Below, piece by piece: positions 34,210 to 44,946 of a stretch of 64,000 bases of DNA (the first letter of the stretch is position 1; every line of letters starts with the position of its first letter). This DNA is from Chlorops oryzae (lineage: Eukaryota > Arthropoda > Insecta > Diptera > Chloropidae). The stretch is from NCBI GenBank assembly GCA_020466095.1, contig CM035806.1:96704136-96768135 (forward strand), in the 5' to 3' direction. The notes beneath the pieces were generated by a model. The model saw only the letters and a list, made by a program, of their open reading frames with translations, ran no database searches and was not told the origin of the DNA. The translations under genes were made by a program, and so were the position numbers.

Positions 34210-34281
34210 TTTTGAGATAAGTTATGTGTTTTTCGAGCTTAAGGGACCTAAGCTCGAAAAAACACATAACTTATCTCAAAA
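34210..34281. repeat. near-perfect 72-bp hairpin
   Basis: Left arm TTTTGAGATAAGTTATGTG... and right arm ...CACATAACTTATCTCAAAA pair over about 32 bp with one bulged A/T and a short loop (about AGGGACC). AT-dinucleotide tracts flank it on both sides (about 34190 and 34320) and are themselves mirror-like, suggesting a small AT-rich palindromic element. Confidence 0.8.
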
Positions 34282-34433
34282 GTGAATAAGAGAGGTCGAA
34301 TAAAACAAAATTATTCAAAATATATAATATATATAATCATAAATATATCCATATTTTATAATGCACTTAAAATAAATTTCAGTGTGCCCATGTATGGCAT
34401 TAGCTACCAGCTTCCGTTTGACAATATCTTCTC

Positions 34434-34614
34434 CTTTTTTGAAAAGCATCCAATTCGGCGCCATTTTTAAAATACAAAAAAAAAACAAAATAAATACAAC
34501 AACATATAATAATCCTGCAAAATTAGAAATCGGTTTTTTATTTGGCTTAATACCAAAAAAAAAATCATGAAAATACCCTTAATTTTCGTGCTCTAGGCCT
34601 TCTGGCCAAATTAA
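34434..34614 (-). mobile_element. TTAA MITE family 2, fragment
   Basis: Matches the right part of 25243-25970 (GGCTTAATACCAAAAAAAAAA, ATCATGAAAATACCCTTAA, TTTTCGTGCTCTAG) but lacks both TTAA flanks. It ends in GGCCTTCTGGCC in place of the normal terminus. Confidence 0.6.
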
Positions 34615-34806
34615 AATTTTCATACTCTTAACATATTCTTTCATAATTAGAAAAAAAGGATAAAAAAAGTAAATATCAGTTTTCAAAAGGTAAACCGCAA
34701 AATACTGACGAATAAAAATAAAGGATTTAAAGTAGTTTACATAGTAATAGAATTTTTAATAAAGTTTTTCGGCATTTTGCGGCACCCATAATGGGCATTA
34801 CCAAAC

Positions 34807-35439
34807 TTGAGAGGGGCAACAAATATCGGTGTATCAAAACATCGATATTTTTAAAACGATATATCGAAAATTTATACTGATATTTTTGCTCGGTGATATA
34901 TCGTACATCGATATACTTTTCCCGACATCGAAGCGATATATTTAATATATATCTATCCTGTGTTTCACACGTATTTCTCTTGGATATAAAGCGGCATTTT
35001 AATCGTTCATGTCTTATCTTATCGTATCATATCTTATCATACCATCTGAGAACTCGAAAGCGTCCTTTTATACACTCCAATTTTTTCTAAAATATGTGAA
35101 GTGTACTCTGTCTAAAGCAGACACCTACGGGATCCAAATATATGTCCGCTCAATAGAGGTATTCGCTTAAGAGGAAAGTATTTGAAAAGCAGGAGCACAA
35201 GAAAATTCCTGAAACCTGTCCACTTAGAGTAGTGTCCGGGTAGGAGGGTTCTCCCCAAGCAGAAGTTACACTGTATTTTAAGTAAAATTAGACATTTTTA
35301 ATTGGTATTTATAATTCGATATATCGAAAGCTCGATATTTCTCCCCCGATAGTATCGTTTCAATTTCGATGCTTTTTAAATATATCGATACGATATATAT
35401 CGATGTATTTTCCCAAATGGGCAAAATTGCCCATCCCTA
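34807..35439. mobile_element. hAT-like MITE with dense CGATA motifs
   Basis: 633 bp with perfect 8-bp duplications TACCAAAC (34799-34806, 35440-35447). Right end in reverse complement TAGGGATGGGCAA; left end TTGAGAGGGGCAA is a diverged partner. Both subterminal regions are packed with CGATA/TATCG, including CGATATATCG palindromes. The middle is unrelated unique sequence. A smaller relative with the same style is at 54125-54592. Confidence 0.75.
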
Positions 35440-35447
35440 TACCAAAC

Positions 35448-36975
35448 CGACGTTAGTAATTTTTAGTTCCGAGTTGAAGGATTAAGCTCCGCATAGTAAT
35501 TTTCTTTCTGCAGCTCTTGCGGACTTTAAACATTTATCAAAATTTCTATGCAGATCAGAAAGGCAAAAAGTTTGCTTTTTCTGAAAATATCCATAAACGA
35601 TATATTGAAAAACCATTTTGAGACGGAAAATTTCGGAATATTATAATTTTGCAATAAAGCTTTTTTTTTTTTTCAATGAGTTTACATAAAAATATGTTTT
35701 ATTTAAAGTATAGGGGTCACATTTTCAAATTTTAACATTCAAGTCGGGAAAAAATTAACTTCAAAATTCGTTTAAAACGTAAAAACGGCCCTTCTTATAA
35801 AAAAAAGGAGAGAGAAAAATAGCAAAAAACAATCGGGAGAATAATGAGGGCCGCATTTACATAGAAACTTTTGGCTCTTTTGATACTTTTTTTCAAATAT
35901 TTATATCACGTAAACGAAGCATTTTCGTTAAATTTCACCTTATAATAATTGTTCAAAATTTGATGAACTTTACATAAAAAATTTATTAAAAAAATAAAAA
36001 AAATTTTTTGCATAAAAAAATAATTTTTTATACACAATTTGAGTTTTACTCAATGTTTTAATGAAACAAATTTTAGTGGGATACGTTCGTATAAGAATTT
36101 CGTATAATAAACATGAAAAAAATCCCCGATTCTCTATTGACTAAAAGGGCTATCCATATTTTTGTGACCCTACTCCTACCTCTAGCCCATAATAAAGTAC
36201 TTTTTCATTCTTCGATGCCTTTTATTTTTTTAACTTTTTCCAAAAAGTTTAATATTAACTAATAAGTAAAGACCTATAGTTTTTCAGTCAAACGATAACT
36301 GTTAAACTGAGACAAATTTTTTTTCTGTCAAAAATAAAAGTCTTTGCGAGATTAAAATTCAACCGTATAACAATAAAATTTTTTCAAGTAAAATAAAATT
36401 CAAAAATTGTCTGTTTTTGTTAAACTTTTATGATAAAAGTTATAACAGTTACGGTCCCTGGATTTTTTCACTTTCTTCGTTTACGAGTTTTCAAGGTTTT
36501 GAAAGCAAAACCCCTAACTAAGAAGTTTTTTCTTTCTATTGCTTAAACACTACTTATATTTTAATATACTCCGTTTATTTTATAAAAATATAAAAAACAT
36601 TTTGCTGCTCTCTAATATACGAAAACGACAGCACTGCTCTGGGACCGTATGCAGCTTAGAGCCTTTAATGTATTGCTATGTTTTTTAAAATGAATTTTAT
36701 TAAGATTAAATCAAGAGGAGTTTTAATAACACCTGCTACAAACTAACCACCAAAAATCAAACCATCGTAACTATGGTGGCAATAAAATAAAACCACCGTG
36801 GCATCATTAGGTGATCTCACAGAATGGGATGAACACATAACAGTCTAACTTGAACTGGCAATTGTTTTTTGGTTTTGGTATATTTTGATACACTAATATA
36901 CTCAAAAGAGTTTTAATCCCTAAAAAAATAATGCTAATATACATACGTAGACGGTGAGCCTGAGAGGGAATTTTT
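35448..36975. other. no gene recognised
   Basis: AT-rich with poly-A and poly-T runs and no recognisable domain, RNA or terminal repeat. Confidence 0.45.
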
Positions 36976-36979
36976 GCAG

Positions 36980-37285
36980 TTACTCCCGATCGTGTAGAAT
37001 ATCATATTGGGGCAATCATTGTACCCTGTAATGACCTACCATATATGAACACGAAATATTGGAGTCATCTTTATCGGTTGCTAAAACAGCCCAGGTCCGG
37101 GTCTTCACCGTCTCGAAAAGTAACCTCGCAATTTTCTAGCATCGTCAGCCACGTTATCGGTCCATCTTATTCGGGGTCTGCCTCTTCTTATTTTCCCCCA
37201 GGGCTGCGCTCTGTGTAGATCTATCTCGGACTCCATGACCTGCCCATCGTAGGCGAGATAATTTCATTATCCGGCGTATGCAAGT
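36980..37285 (-). pseudogene. LINE ORF2 C-terminal remnant
   Basis: On the minus strand, from about 37280 leftwards, the frame reads RIMKLSRLRWAGHGVRDRS, then after a one-base shift GRPRIRWTDNVADDARKLRG. A tryptophan-aGH segment followed by GRPxxRWxDNV is a known tail of several LINE ORF2 proteins, after the reverse transcriptase. At least two shifts and several stops break it. The clade cannot be settled from this tail alone. Confidence 0.6.
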
Positions 37286-37500
37286 GGTGGTTTTTGAAGT
37301 GTCTTTAATTTCCTCGACAGCGGTTTACTTTTTAAATACTAAATATTTCATTCTTTTGTTTTTGACTATTTCCGTTATAAAAACATTTAGTTTTCTATTT
37401 TTCGCACCATTATCCCTTATCTGTCTAACATGCGCTTCTCGAAAGTAAATTTTCTTGCAATTGTGAGAGCCCCTTTTCAAAAACCGTTTAAATAGAACTA

Positions 37501-37827
37501 AGGGAAAGTGGTCGAATTCTACCCCTTAAGAAATTTTGCTATAAATTCAAACCGCTGATACTCAAGATTAAAAACTTAACATTCCATTAGCAAGAGAATA
37601 TCATTACCTTTATTTTTGAAATATAAAATTTTCATCAAGAGCCTACTGAATATAGATTATTTTAGAAACATTCAGTATACTAAATTTTGAAGGTTTGAAA
37701 ATTGGTGTTCTAAATATGACCCCCCATCTCTTGTTTTAAAACCAGAGAAATGCTGTACCCAAATCATTTCCAATTGTATTCAGGAATATCCAAAGTTTAT
37801 TCTTGCGAAGAAAATATATTAAAAATC
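37501..37827 (+). mobile_element. GGGGAAAG MITE, copy 3, 5' part only
   Basis: TA at 37499-37500, then AGGGAAAGTGGTCGAATTC and the first ~325 bp of the family. It stops at about 37827, where a sequence (CGCAAACAGATACATTTTTT) related in inverse to about 50140 begins. Confidence 0.7.
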
Positions 37828-39848
37828 GATCGCAAACAGATACATTTTTTTGTTGGTATTTTTATTTCAAGTTTGTATCTAACTTAACAAAACGAGATAT
37901 GAGTTTTTGAAATCTATGGCTAAATTTTAAAGTTATAATCGTAATTTTCATAGCTTATTTTGATTTTTTCTCCCTCACGTATTGTAAAGCAGGACTTTCT
38001 TGTCCATTTATTACCATTCGAGTATGGATACATAATATTTAAGGCCTATCGAAGGACGAACAAGCTTTGACTTAATGAAAAACAAAACAAAAAAAATTGT
38101 AGACAAATACAATATGTTGAAAGATTTATAGACTGTTCAGTGACATTTGAAAAATCCTTGAAAAATATTCCATTCGCCAGACCAATAGAGTCGATGGCTA
38201 CTATTTTTCAATCTCATTTAAGCTCAGAAATTCCAATTAAGCTCGTGCGTGGCGGCCGCCCTGCGTTTTCTTTGAAAAACTTGAAATCGATTTAGTGAGC
38301 TTAGGGGAAAAGAAAAAAAAAAAAAAAAAAAACCGGAGACGTAACTTTTCTCATCCCATTTAGCCCCCATGGAAACTCTTAACAAAAGATTGCTTACAAA
38401 AGTACGGAGAATAGAATGATATGCATCTCTCCGACCTTTAATCTAATTAAATCAACGTTTCCTAGAATGGGGATTTTTATACATTTTCACAAATAACTTA
38501 CTCCTTTCCTTAATTCCTTAAGAAAGTTTACCAAAATACCTCTGGATGCTCCTCTCCTCTAACCCTGCTTTTATGTATGTGGCTTTTATGTGTGTATTAT
38601 TCGCATTCAGTCCGCCATTACGAAACTGAGATCTAAGTATACTTAGAGGGGTAACTTAAGTGTTGTGTGTGTGTGTGTGGGTTTGTGTGTTTCTGGGTAT
38701 GTTCGGCTGTCTTAAGTCCTCGTCGCGCTGAAAATCATCCACCATTCGTGTTGTTCAGCTCGAAAAAGGATGGAATAAGGGATGGCTGGAAGACGCCTTG
38801 AACTGACAAACACACAAACACACACACACACACACACACACACGCGCGCAAGAACAAAAATCCTTCGAGCTGCTTAACATAATGAGCAGACGGTGGTTGT
38901 TTTTGCGCTAGAGATATTTCACGTTTTGTTCTTTTTGGGTTCCTTCGCTTCGCTTCGCTTCGCTTCGAAAAGAAACACTTTCTTCGAAAAAACTTCCTTT
39001 TTACACACACCAAAGTGAGAGGCCACGCCCAGCGTTGGCCGCCGAAATTTGTTGTCGCGGAAGCATTTTTTTCAACAAGGCTACTCCTCTTTCCTTGTAA
39101 GAAAATTTTATAGAAATAGAAGAAGTAAGTAAATAAGAACGCCACGAATTTCTTCTTGTTTCTCCTTTTTTTTTTTTTTGAAGACAAATAAGTAAGAGAA
39201 CACGCCACCATCTTGAGTTTGGTTTTTGCAGTTTTGGGGATGCGCCTTTTCTTTGGATAAAAGTTCGACATAAAAAGATAAATTCATTTTAAAACCCCCC
39301 CAAAATAGACAAAATCGAGAAAAACTACATTTTTGAAGGCAAAATATAAGAATATTTGATTGAAAAAGTATTTGGAATAATAGCCAGCCAAATTTAATCA
39401 GCCCTATTGTAAAGGAATATTCCGCGGGAGTTTTTTCCCAAAAAAAAGGAATGTTCCTAAGCGTCAATAAAAGAAAAAATGTGAAGACCTTTTCTTAAAG
39501 ATTTTCATTAAACTTGGTTCCTTAGTATTCGTTTCCCCAGTTTGCCTAGAAAGGCAGATTTTTTTTTTTTCAAATCCGCGCGGAAAAACTCCCGGGGAAT
39601 ATTTAGAATCAAGCTGTATGAGTTCATTCGCATTATTTTTAAACTAAAAACTTTGAGCTTAAGCAAAAAAACGGTTTTTGAACTCGAGTTCATGAGTCCA
39701 TTGATTTTCAATTAAAACTACAAACAATCTTTCGCCTAAAGCTACATAAAAAATTAAAAAAATTTTTTGGGGCAATGCTTAAAAATTAAAGTTTGTCAAA
39801 TGGGAAAAATATTGTAAAAAATACTAAATACATTATATTCCTTTTGTC
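37828..39848. other. no gene recognised; GT/CA microsatellites
   Basis: A (GT)n tract lies at about 38663-38690 and a (CA)n tract at about 38816-38842, about 130 bp apart and able to pair. The 178-residue frame at 38735-39271 (minus) reads through the CA tract and poly-A/T runs, with poly-Lys and VCVCVCV, and is not supported as a gene. Confidence 0.5.
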
Positions 39849-39851
39849 TAA

Positions 39852-40315
39852 TAGGCCGTTTAAATATTGCCGTTTTATTCGCGTTTTAGCAACTTTGCCC
39901 GTTTTAGCAATAAAAACAATTTTAGAATTTTCCCGTTTTAATCGTACAAAAACTAAAACGAGAAACTTTCCTGTTTTGATTTAAAACAAGTAGCTAAACA
40001 AGATAAACCTGCTTTATAACTGATAAAAATATCGAAATCCGAGTGTCATCACTATAAAAAATGCAAAAACATATGGTCATTGAAATTTCAAATTTAAAAA
40101 TTGTGAGGTTAATTCCACAACCAATGTAGAAAACGAACACAATTTCAATAATTGCTTCTTTTCTAAATTACAATATTCACTCATATTTCACGTGCTGAGC
40201 AAACAAAAGATAACCACAAAATGACAAAACGACATGTGCATATGTAAACACTCCGTTTTGAATTAGTCGTTTTAGCTTAAACGATTAGCGCTAAAACGTA
40301 TATGTAAATGCCCTA
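39852..40315 (-). mobile_element. TWA-site MITE, copy 2
   Basis: 464-bp inverted copy of 9310-9767. Ends TAGGCCGTTTAAATATTGCCG and CATATGTAAATGCCCTA-like, flanked by TAA at 39849-39851 and 40316-40318. Confidence 0.8.
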
Positions 40316-40522
40316 TAAGTCACCGTTTAAAACAGATGACAAAGTTTTTTTATTAATTTTTTTTTTTTGATTATAATCAATAACACAAGTGGACAAAATG
40401 AAACTTTAATTTTGTTTCTGGTTTCTAATGGATGTTTTCTGGCTCACTAAATCAGATTGTATCTGAAAACGTAAATGTTTTTTTTTCTTCTATATAAAAA
40501 TGTTCATCGAAATCGTACGTCG

Positions 40523-41879
40523 CACAGTGGTCCCGCCTCATACATTTTTTGGTAATAAACTATAAGGAGTGGTCATAGAACATTGAAATTTGGCATACAC
40601 CATAGTTTTGACAAAATTAAGAAAATTTGACCATTGCCACGCCTACCGCCCATACACCTGAAATTTCCAAAATTTGCAATTTTGGTCCGATCTTAATTAA
40701 ATTTGGTAGGGTAGTAGGATTCAAAACTCTTAACCAAAAAAATTTTACTTTTAGAAAATCGGACGCCCACTTTACATAAAACAAAAACTTCAAAATTCAG
40801 TATTTTCAACTCATTGTGATTCAGGTTGCCAAAGAAACAGGAAATACTATTTAAACAAAAAATAATAAATTTCTTGAGCTGCCACGCCAACTTTCTATGA
40901 GTTTTTTAATACTTAATCATATACCGTTTGCTTCTATAATGCCTACAAAAAGGACAACTTTTTGTTGGATGGAAAGGATAACAGAAGGTATTTTTTAAAT
41001 TGCTGAAACTTCATGCAAAACATCTAATGTTTTTAGAATAACGTTAAAGAATTTTCGATAATAAAATATAAATTTTATTTCATATTATTTAAATTTTATT
41101 TTGCTGTTTATTTTATTTTATATATGCCAGGCCCACCTGGTACACTATGAAAAACAATTATAAAATTGATGCAAATATCATCAATATATATATATATTCG
41201 TAAGCAATAATTTGTAGTTTTTGTTTTTTCATTTATGTTTCAGTTTCTTACATCTTATTTTTGTTTACATTCAGAGTTGTAATTTTTACGCTAATTAATT
41301 TACATAACCCTAAAGGTATGCCACACTTTTTTTTAGCTTTTTTGTGCAAGTTTCATAACAAGTTTTCGACATTCAAAGCAAAACGGCAAATTTCGGCTAA
41401 ATTTTTTCGCATTAATCAACAGAGCAGACTCCATTCTTTAATTTGTATACAGTTTGAAGACGGATCAAGCCGGAAGAACCATTTTTTTTTCATCAAAACT
41501 ATAAAAGTCGTCAACTTTAAAGCACAATTTTCTTTTGCTTATATTTATGAAAATTCTGCATCAATTTCATTAATTGTTTCTTTAATTTGTCAAAAAAAAA
41601 AAAAAAAAAACAATATTTTGATAATAAGCCCCCAAAATAGTAATTCGTATAAAGTTTAATTAGGAAAAAACCTCGCAAAGTTGACTAATTTTTTTTCCAA
41701 TTGTAACTACAAAAATATGTTCTGACTTCCGTTTCGGGTATTCTGTATAGAATCAGCCATTTTGAAAAAAATGTTGATGAATTTTTCTTAATGAAATATT
41801 TCTTAATCTAGCTAAGCTATGCATATTTAAAAATTATATGTTTGAAAAAATCCACTTTTTTCGCTCAGAAACCACTGTG
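40523..41879. mobile_element. Transib-like element, non-autonomous
   Basis: 1357 bp with ends CACAGTGGT and ACCACTGTG and a 5-bp direct repeat CGTCG on both sides (40518-40522, 41880-41884). A 5-bp GC-rich duplication and CAC-starting ends are typical of Transib transposons. The left end has TAATAAACT 23 bp inward of the heptamer, a poor nonamer. The longest inner frame (41261-41659, 132 residues, plus) is Phe/Lys/Ser-rich and shows no transposase motif. A second CACAGTGG starts directly after the right CGTCG, at 41885. Confidence 0.55.
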
Positions 41880-42015
41880 CGTCGCACAGTGGCTCATCGG
41901 TGGAAAAAAAAGGATTTTTCAACTTTTGAATTTCAAAATTTTAATGATTCACTTTTGTAAAGAAATGTTTGGATATGAGGAATTCAACATTCTTTTTTAT
42001 GAAAATTGAATTTTT

Positions 42016-42143
42016 ATACCTTTTCCGAAGGAAAGGGTATATTAAGTTTGGCTCGGAGTATGTAACATACCAAAGGAATCGCGATAGATATAGACATATA
42101 TAATAATTCTTGATCAGGGTGACAAGAGGAGTCGATCTAGCCA

Positions 42144-42199
<56 letters not shown>

Positions 42200-43038
42200 G
42201 GTCACACTTTAGTTTTTCGTAATTTACTCCTAAGCCATGAAAGATATCATATTGAAATTCGGCATGGACTTGAACCAGGTAAATGTCCGAAAAACTGCAT
42301 AAAAATTTTTTTCGTAGTCCCTCCTTGGGTCGTGGGAAGTGGTTCAGAAGTTTCAAAAATCACGATTTTTAAGGTTTTTCCTGGATAACTTTTTTGCTAT
42401 ACATCCCAGCTTATTGAAATTTGGTGTGTGTATAGCTACTATGTAGACTAAAGCTTTCGCTGAAAAAAAATTGCGACATCGCTATAACTATGGTCATCAT
42501 CCTACACATTAGAAAAAAACACTCTTTCTCTTATTCTCATATCTGTATACAAAAATGATGTTTTTTTTGCTTCTTCTGATTGTGTATTTTGCCGCCAAGT
42601 AAAGTCGTCACTTAAGGTTAAAATTTGGCCATGACCACCATTCGCGAAATTCGCAAAAATTTGATTTTCACTATTTTGAATTGAGTATTTCGCAGCTAAA
42701 CAAAATGTCCTCTAAGGGTTAAAATTTGACCATGACCACCATTCGCGAAATTCGCAAAAATTTTATTTTCACTATTTTGAATTGAGTATTTCGCAGCTAG
42801 ACAAAATATCCTCTAACGGTTAAAACTTGACCATGCTCACCATCCGCGAAAATTTTGTGCTTAGTAATAATCTCGAGTCTTAGAAGCTAAATCGAAGTAC
42901 AGATAAGGTATAAATAGATATCCAAGCTAGAACAACGAAAACGGCAGGACTTTTTGTTAAGGTAATGTTTTAACATATTTCAGGCTGAGGAAAAGGTATG
43001 TGTGCAATCGGCTTAGCCGATGTAAACTTCTTTACTTG
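42016..43038 (+). mobile_element. Helentron/mini-me-like element with GTCT array
   Basis: About 1.02 kb inserted in a T-run of repeat X; the empty site near 23900 reads through. The left end is ATACCTTTTCCGAAGGAAAG, a short palindrome. A conserved block GAGTCGATCTAGCCATGTC leads into a GTCT array (42145-42199). Further in, a 101-bp unit is repeated about 2.4 times (42616, 42717, 42818). The right end has the hairpin ATCGGCTTAGCCGAT followed by CTTCTTTACTTG. GTCY arrays after a conserved core are a known feature of dipteran mini-me/DINE-type elements, non-autonomous relatives of Helentrons. No replicase-helicase frame. Confidence 0.65.
42145..42199 (+). repeat. (GTCT)n array
   Basis: About 14 GTCT units next to the conserved TAGCCAT block of the Helentron-like element. 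The frames through it (CLSVCLSV or DRQTDRQT) are by-products. Confidence 0.95.
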
Positions 43039-44056
43039 TTTTATTAAAAAAAAACTAACAAAAGTCAAGGGAATGTTTTTCAACAAATTTCAGATTGTTG
43101 TCCAAATAGAGAACATTTTTTTGTGAAAATCCAAAGCTATTGCCTTTGTAAAAAATATTATTAAAATTGGAAAAGTAGAATAATTATTATAATTTGCCAG
43201 AAATTAGAGTAAAAGATATCAACTTCTCATTTTTTGTTGGAAAAAAACTTTTTGTGCTTTGCCTTGCTTAGCCTTCTTACTATATTCAAATAAAATTCAC
43301 CTTCTATTACCTTTTCTGTAAGTAAAATCGATTTGAATTTCAAATGTCACAGCAATATTTCATGTCTGTGAACTTAGCATTACCACTTGTAAAGTTGAGA
43401 TTAAAAACTAGCTATGAATTTGTAGCTAATTTGTTGTAAATTTGTTGTAGAAAAATAAAATTTGTAACTCTTTTATTTTAGAAAATAACCCCTGGTAATG
43501 CTAACTTCACTGTGAAGTTAGCATTACCACCCTCAAATTTTTAAATTTTTGGAATCAAAATTAGTTAATAATTTGTAGCTAATTTGTTGTAAATTTGTTG
43601 TAGAAAAAGAAAATTTAAAACTCTTTTATTTTAGAAAATAGCCCCTGGTAATGCTAACTTCATAGTGAAGTAATCAGAAACAGTCAAATTGATAATTAAT
43701 CCACCCTAAATGTATGCATGGAAAATTATTTTGAATGTTTCCGACGCTGCAAGTCATGCATTTTTCATATGCATACTTTTAGGCCAAAATTCTGGAAATT
43801 CGCAATCACTGACAATAGCGGTATTCACTATCCAGTGCATTTGTGAAGGCAGGTGTAGGGATGCTCGTTGTTGGAAAATCATCGATATTGCAAATATTGT
43901 GAGCCTTACAGGATTGCTGATTCTAAACAGAAATATAACTTCGATGTTGCCAAAAATGTATGCTATTGCTCATTTACGCCGATAATTTTATAACTGCAAA
44001 AATTGTGCCAGAACAACGATGTTTTAACGTGGAACATCGATAATAGTCGAATATCG

Positions 44057-44247
44057 ATCATAATCAAGCACCTTTTTGAGCGGGACATGCACTTTTTTGC
44101 GCCGAAATAACGTCTTCGACGATGGGTGCACGACTTGAACAAATCGTCGACAACTCTAGATGAATAAAATTTGCTGTTTTTTCGGAGCTAATATATGAAA
44201 TTTCTTTTTCGTCACCAAAAGCGCTGTATGCGACTTCCCCGCTCAAT
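44057..44247 (-). other. coding-like segment inside each foldback arm
   Basis: Each arm holds a frame starting MSGEVAYSAFGDEKEISYIS (here on the minus strand and at 45587-45847 on the plus strand). After about 23 residues the two arms diverge because one has six and the other seven A in an A-run, so the downstream reading differs. The composition is less biased than in neighbouring DNA. No domain was recognised. It might be a captured gene fragment or a chance frame. Confidence 0.25.
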
Positions 44248-44820
44248 GCCGCCTATACACTTTTTTGCCAAACGCAAGACAACGCCGCCAAAAATCGTAT
44301 TACGGATTGAGTAGAGATCCTTGTCTACGAAAGATAGCTGGAATCATTGGTCCATAAAGGAGACTTTTTTGCTTCCTTGCAGGGCGTTGAGAGTGGGGCG
44401 CAAACAGGGCAGTTTTCCCGGGCCCGCCTTAAAGGGACCCTCAACTGTCAAAAGAAAATTTTCCGAAAATTTCCGAAAACGACTGACTGATTACATTATA
44501 CTCCAAGTGACTCTCGGAAAACGTATACAACATATGGGGCATTCCATTTAATCGTGGACACTTTCGGAAGTGACATGCAGTGTTCCCTCTAAGCTGCGCG
44601 ACTGCGCAATTGCGCACGATTTTTTACTACTTGTATATACTTGCCTTACTTGTATTCTGCGCACAAATTTCAAAATGGCAAAAAGTCAAAAATTCTCAAA
44701 TATTATTAAAGGCTGTAGTACATGAGATGTAAAAAGCCCCATTCATGTGTAGCTCTGACGTAATTTTGACCTCAGGAAGTTTTTGAATACAGTCCCTCAG
44801 TGTACATCATGGAGGAGTGT

Positions 44821-44946
44821 AGGTCTAACTCTTCTTCTTCCTAATCCCTGCAATGTGTTAGAGCTACGCTGCTTTAACATAGGCATATAGCATGAGGAAA
44901 AGAGAAGCATGCTATGGCAGCGAAATATTTAGCTCTGCTCTGGTTA
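44821..44946. repeat. ~126-bp hairpin repeat, copy 1
   Basis: The block from AGGTCTAACTCTTCTTCTTC to TTTAGCTCTG recurs at 50402-50526 with few changes. TAGAGCTACGCTGC near the left pairs with GCAGCGAAATATTTAGCTCT at the right. Miniature element or remnant; no coding. Confidence 0.6.

Noticed and set aside
38735..39271. 178-residue minus-strand frame
   Set aside because: Runs through a CA microsatellite and poly-A/T tracts; poly-Lys and alternating Val/Cys, with no domain.
41261..41659. 132-residue frame as the transposase of the Transib-like element
   Set aside because: Phe/Lys/Ser-rich with no catalytic motif and far shorter than a Transib transposase.
42110..42388. frames with CLSVCLSV or DRQTDRQT repeats
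   Set aside because: By-products of the GTCT array in a Helentron-like element.
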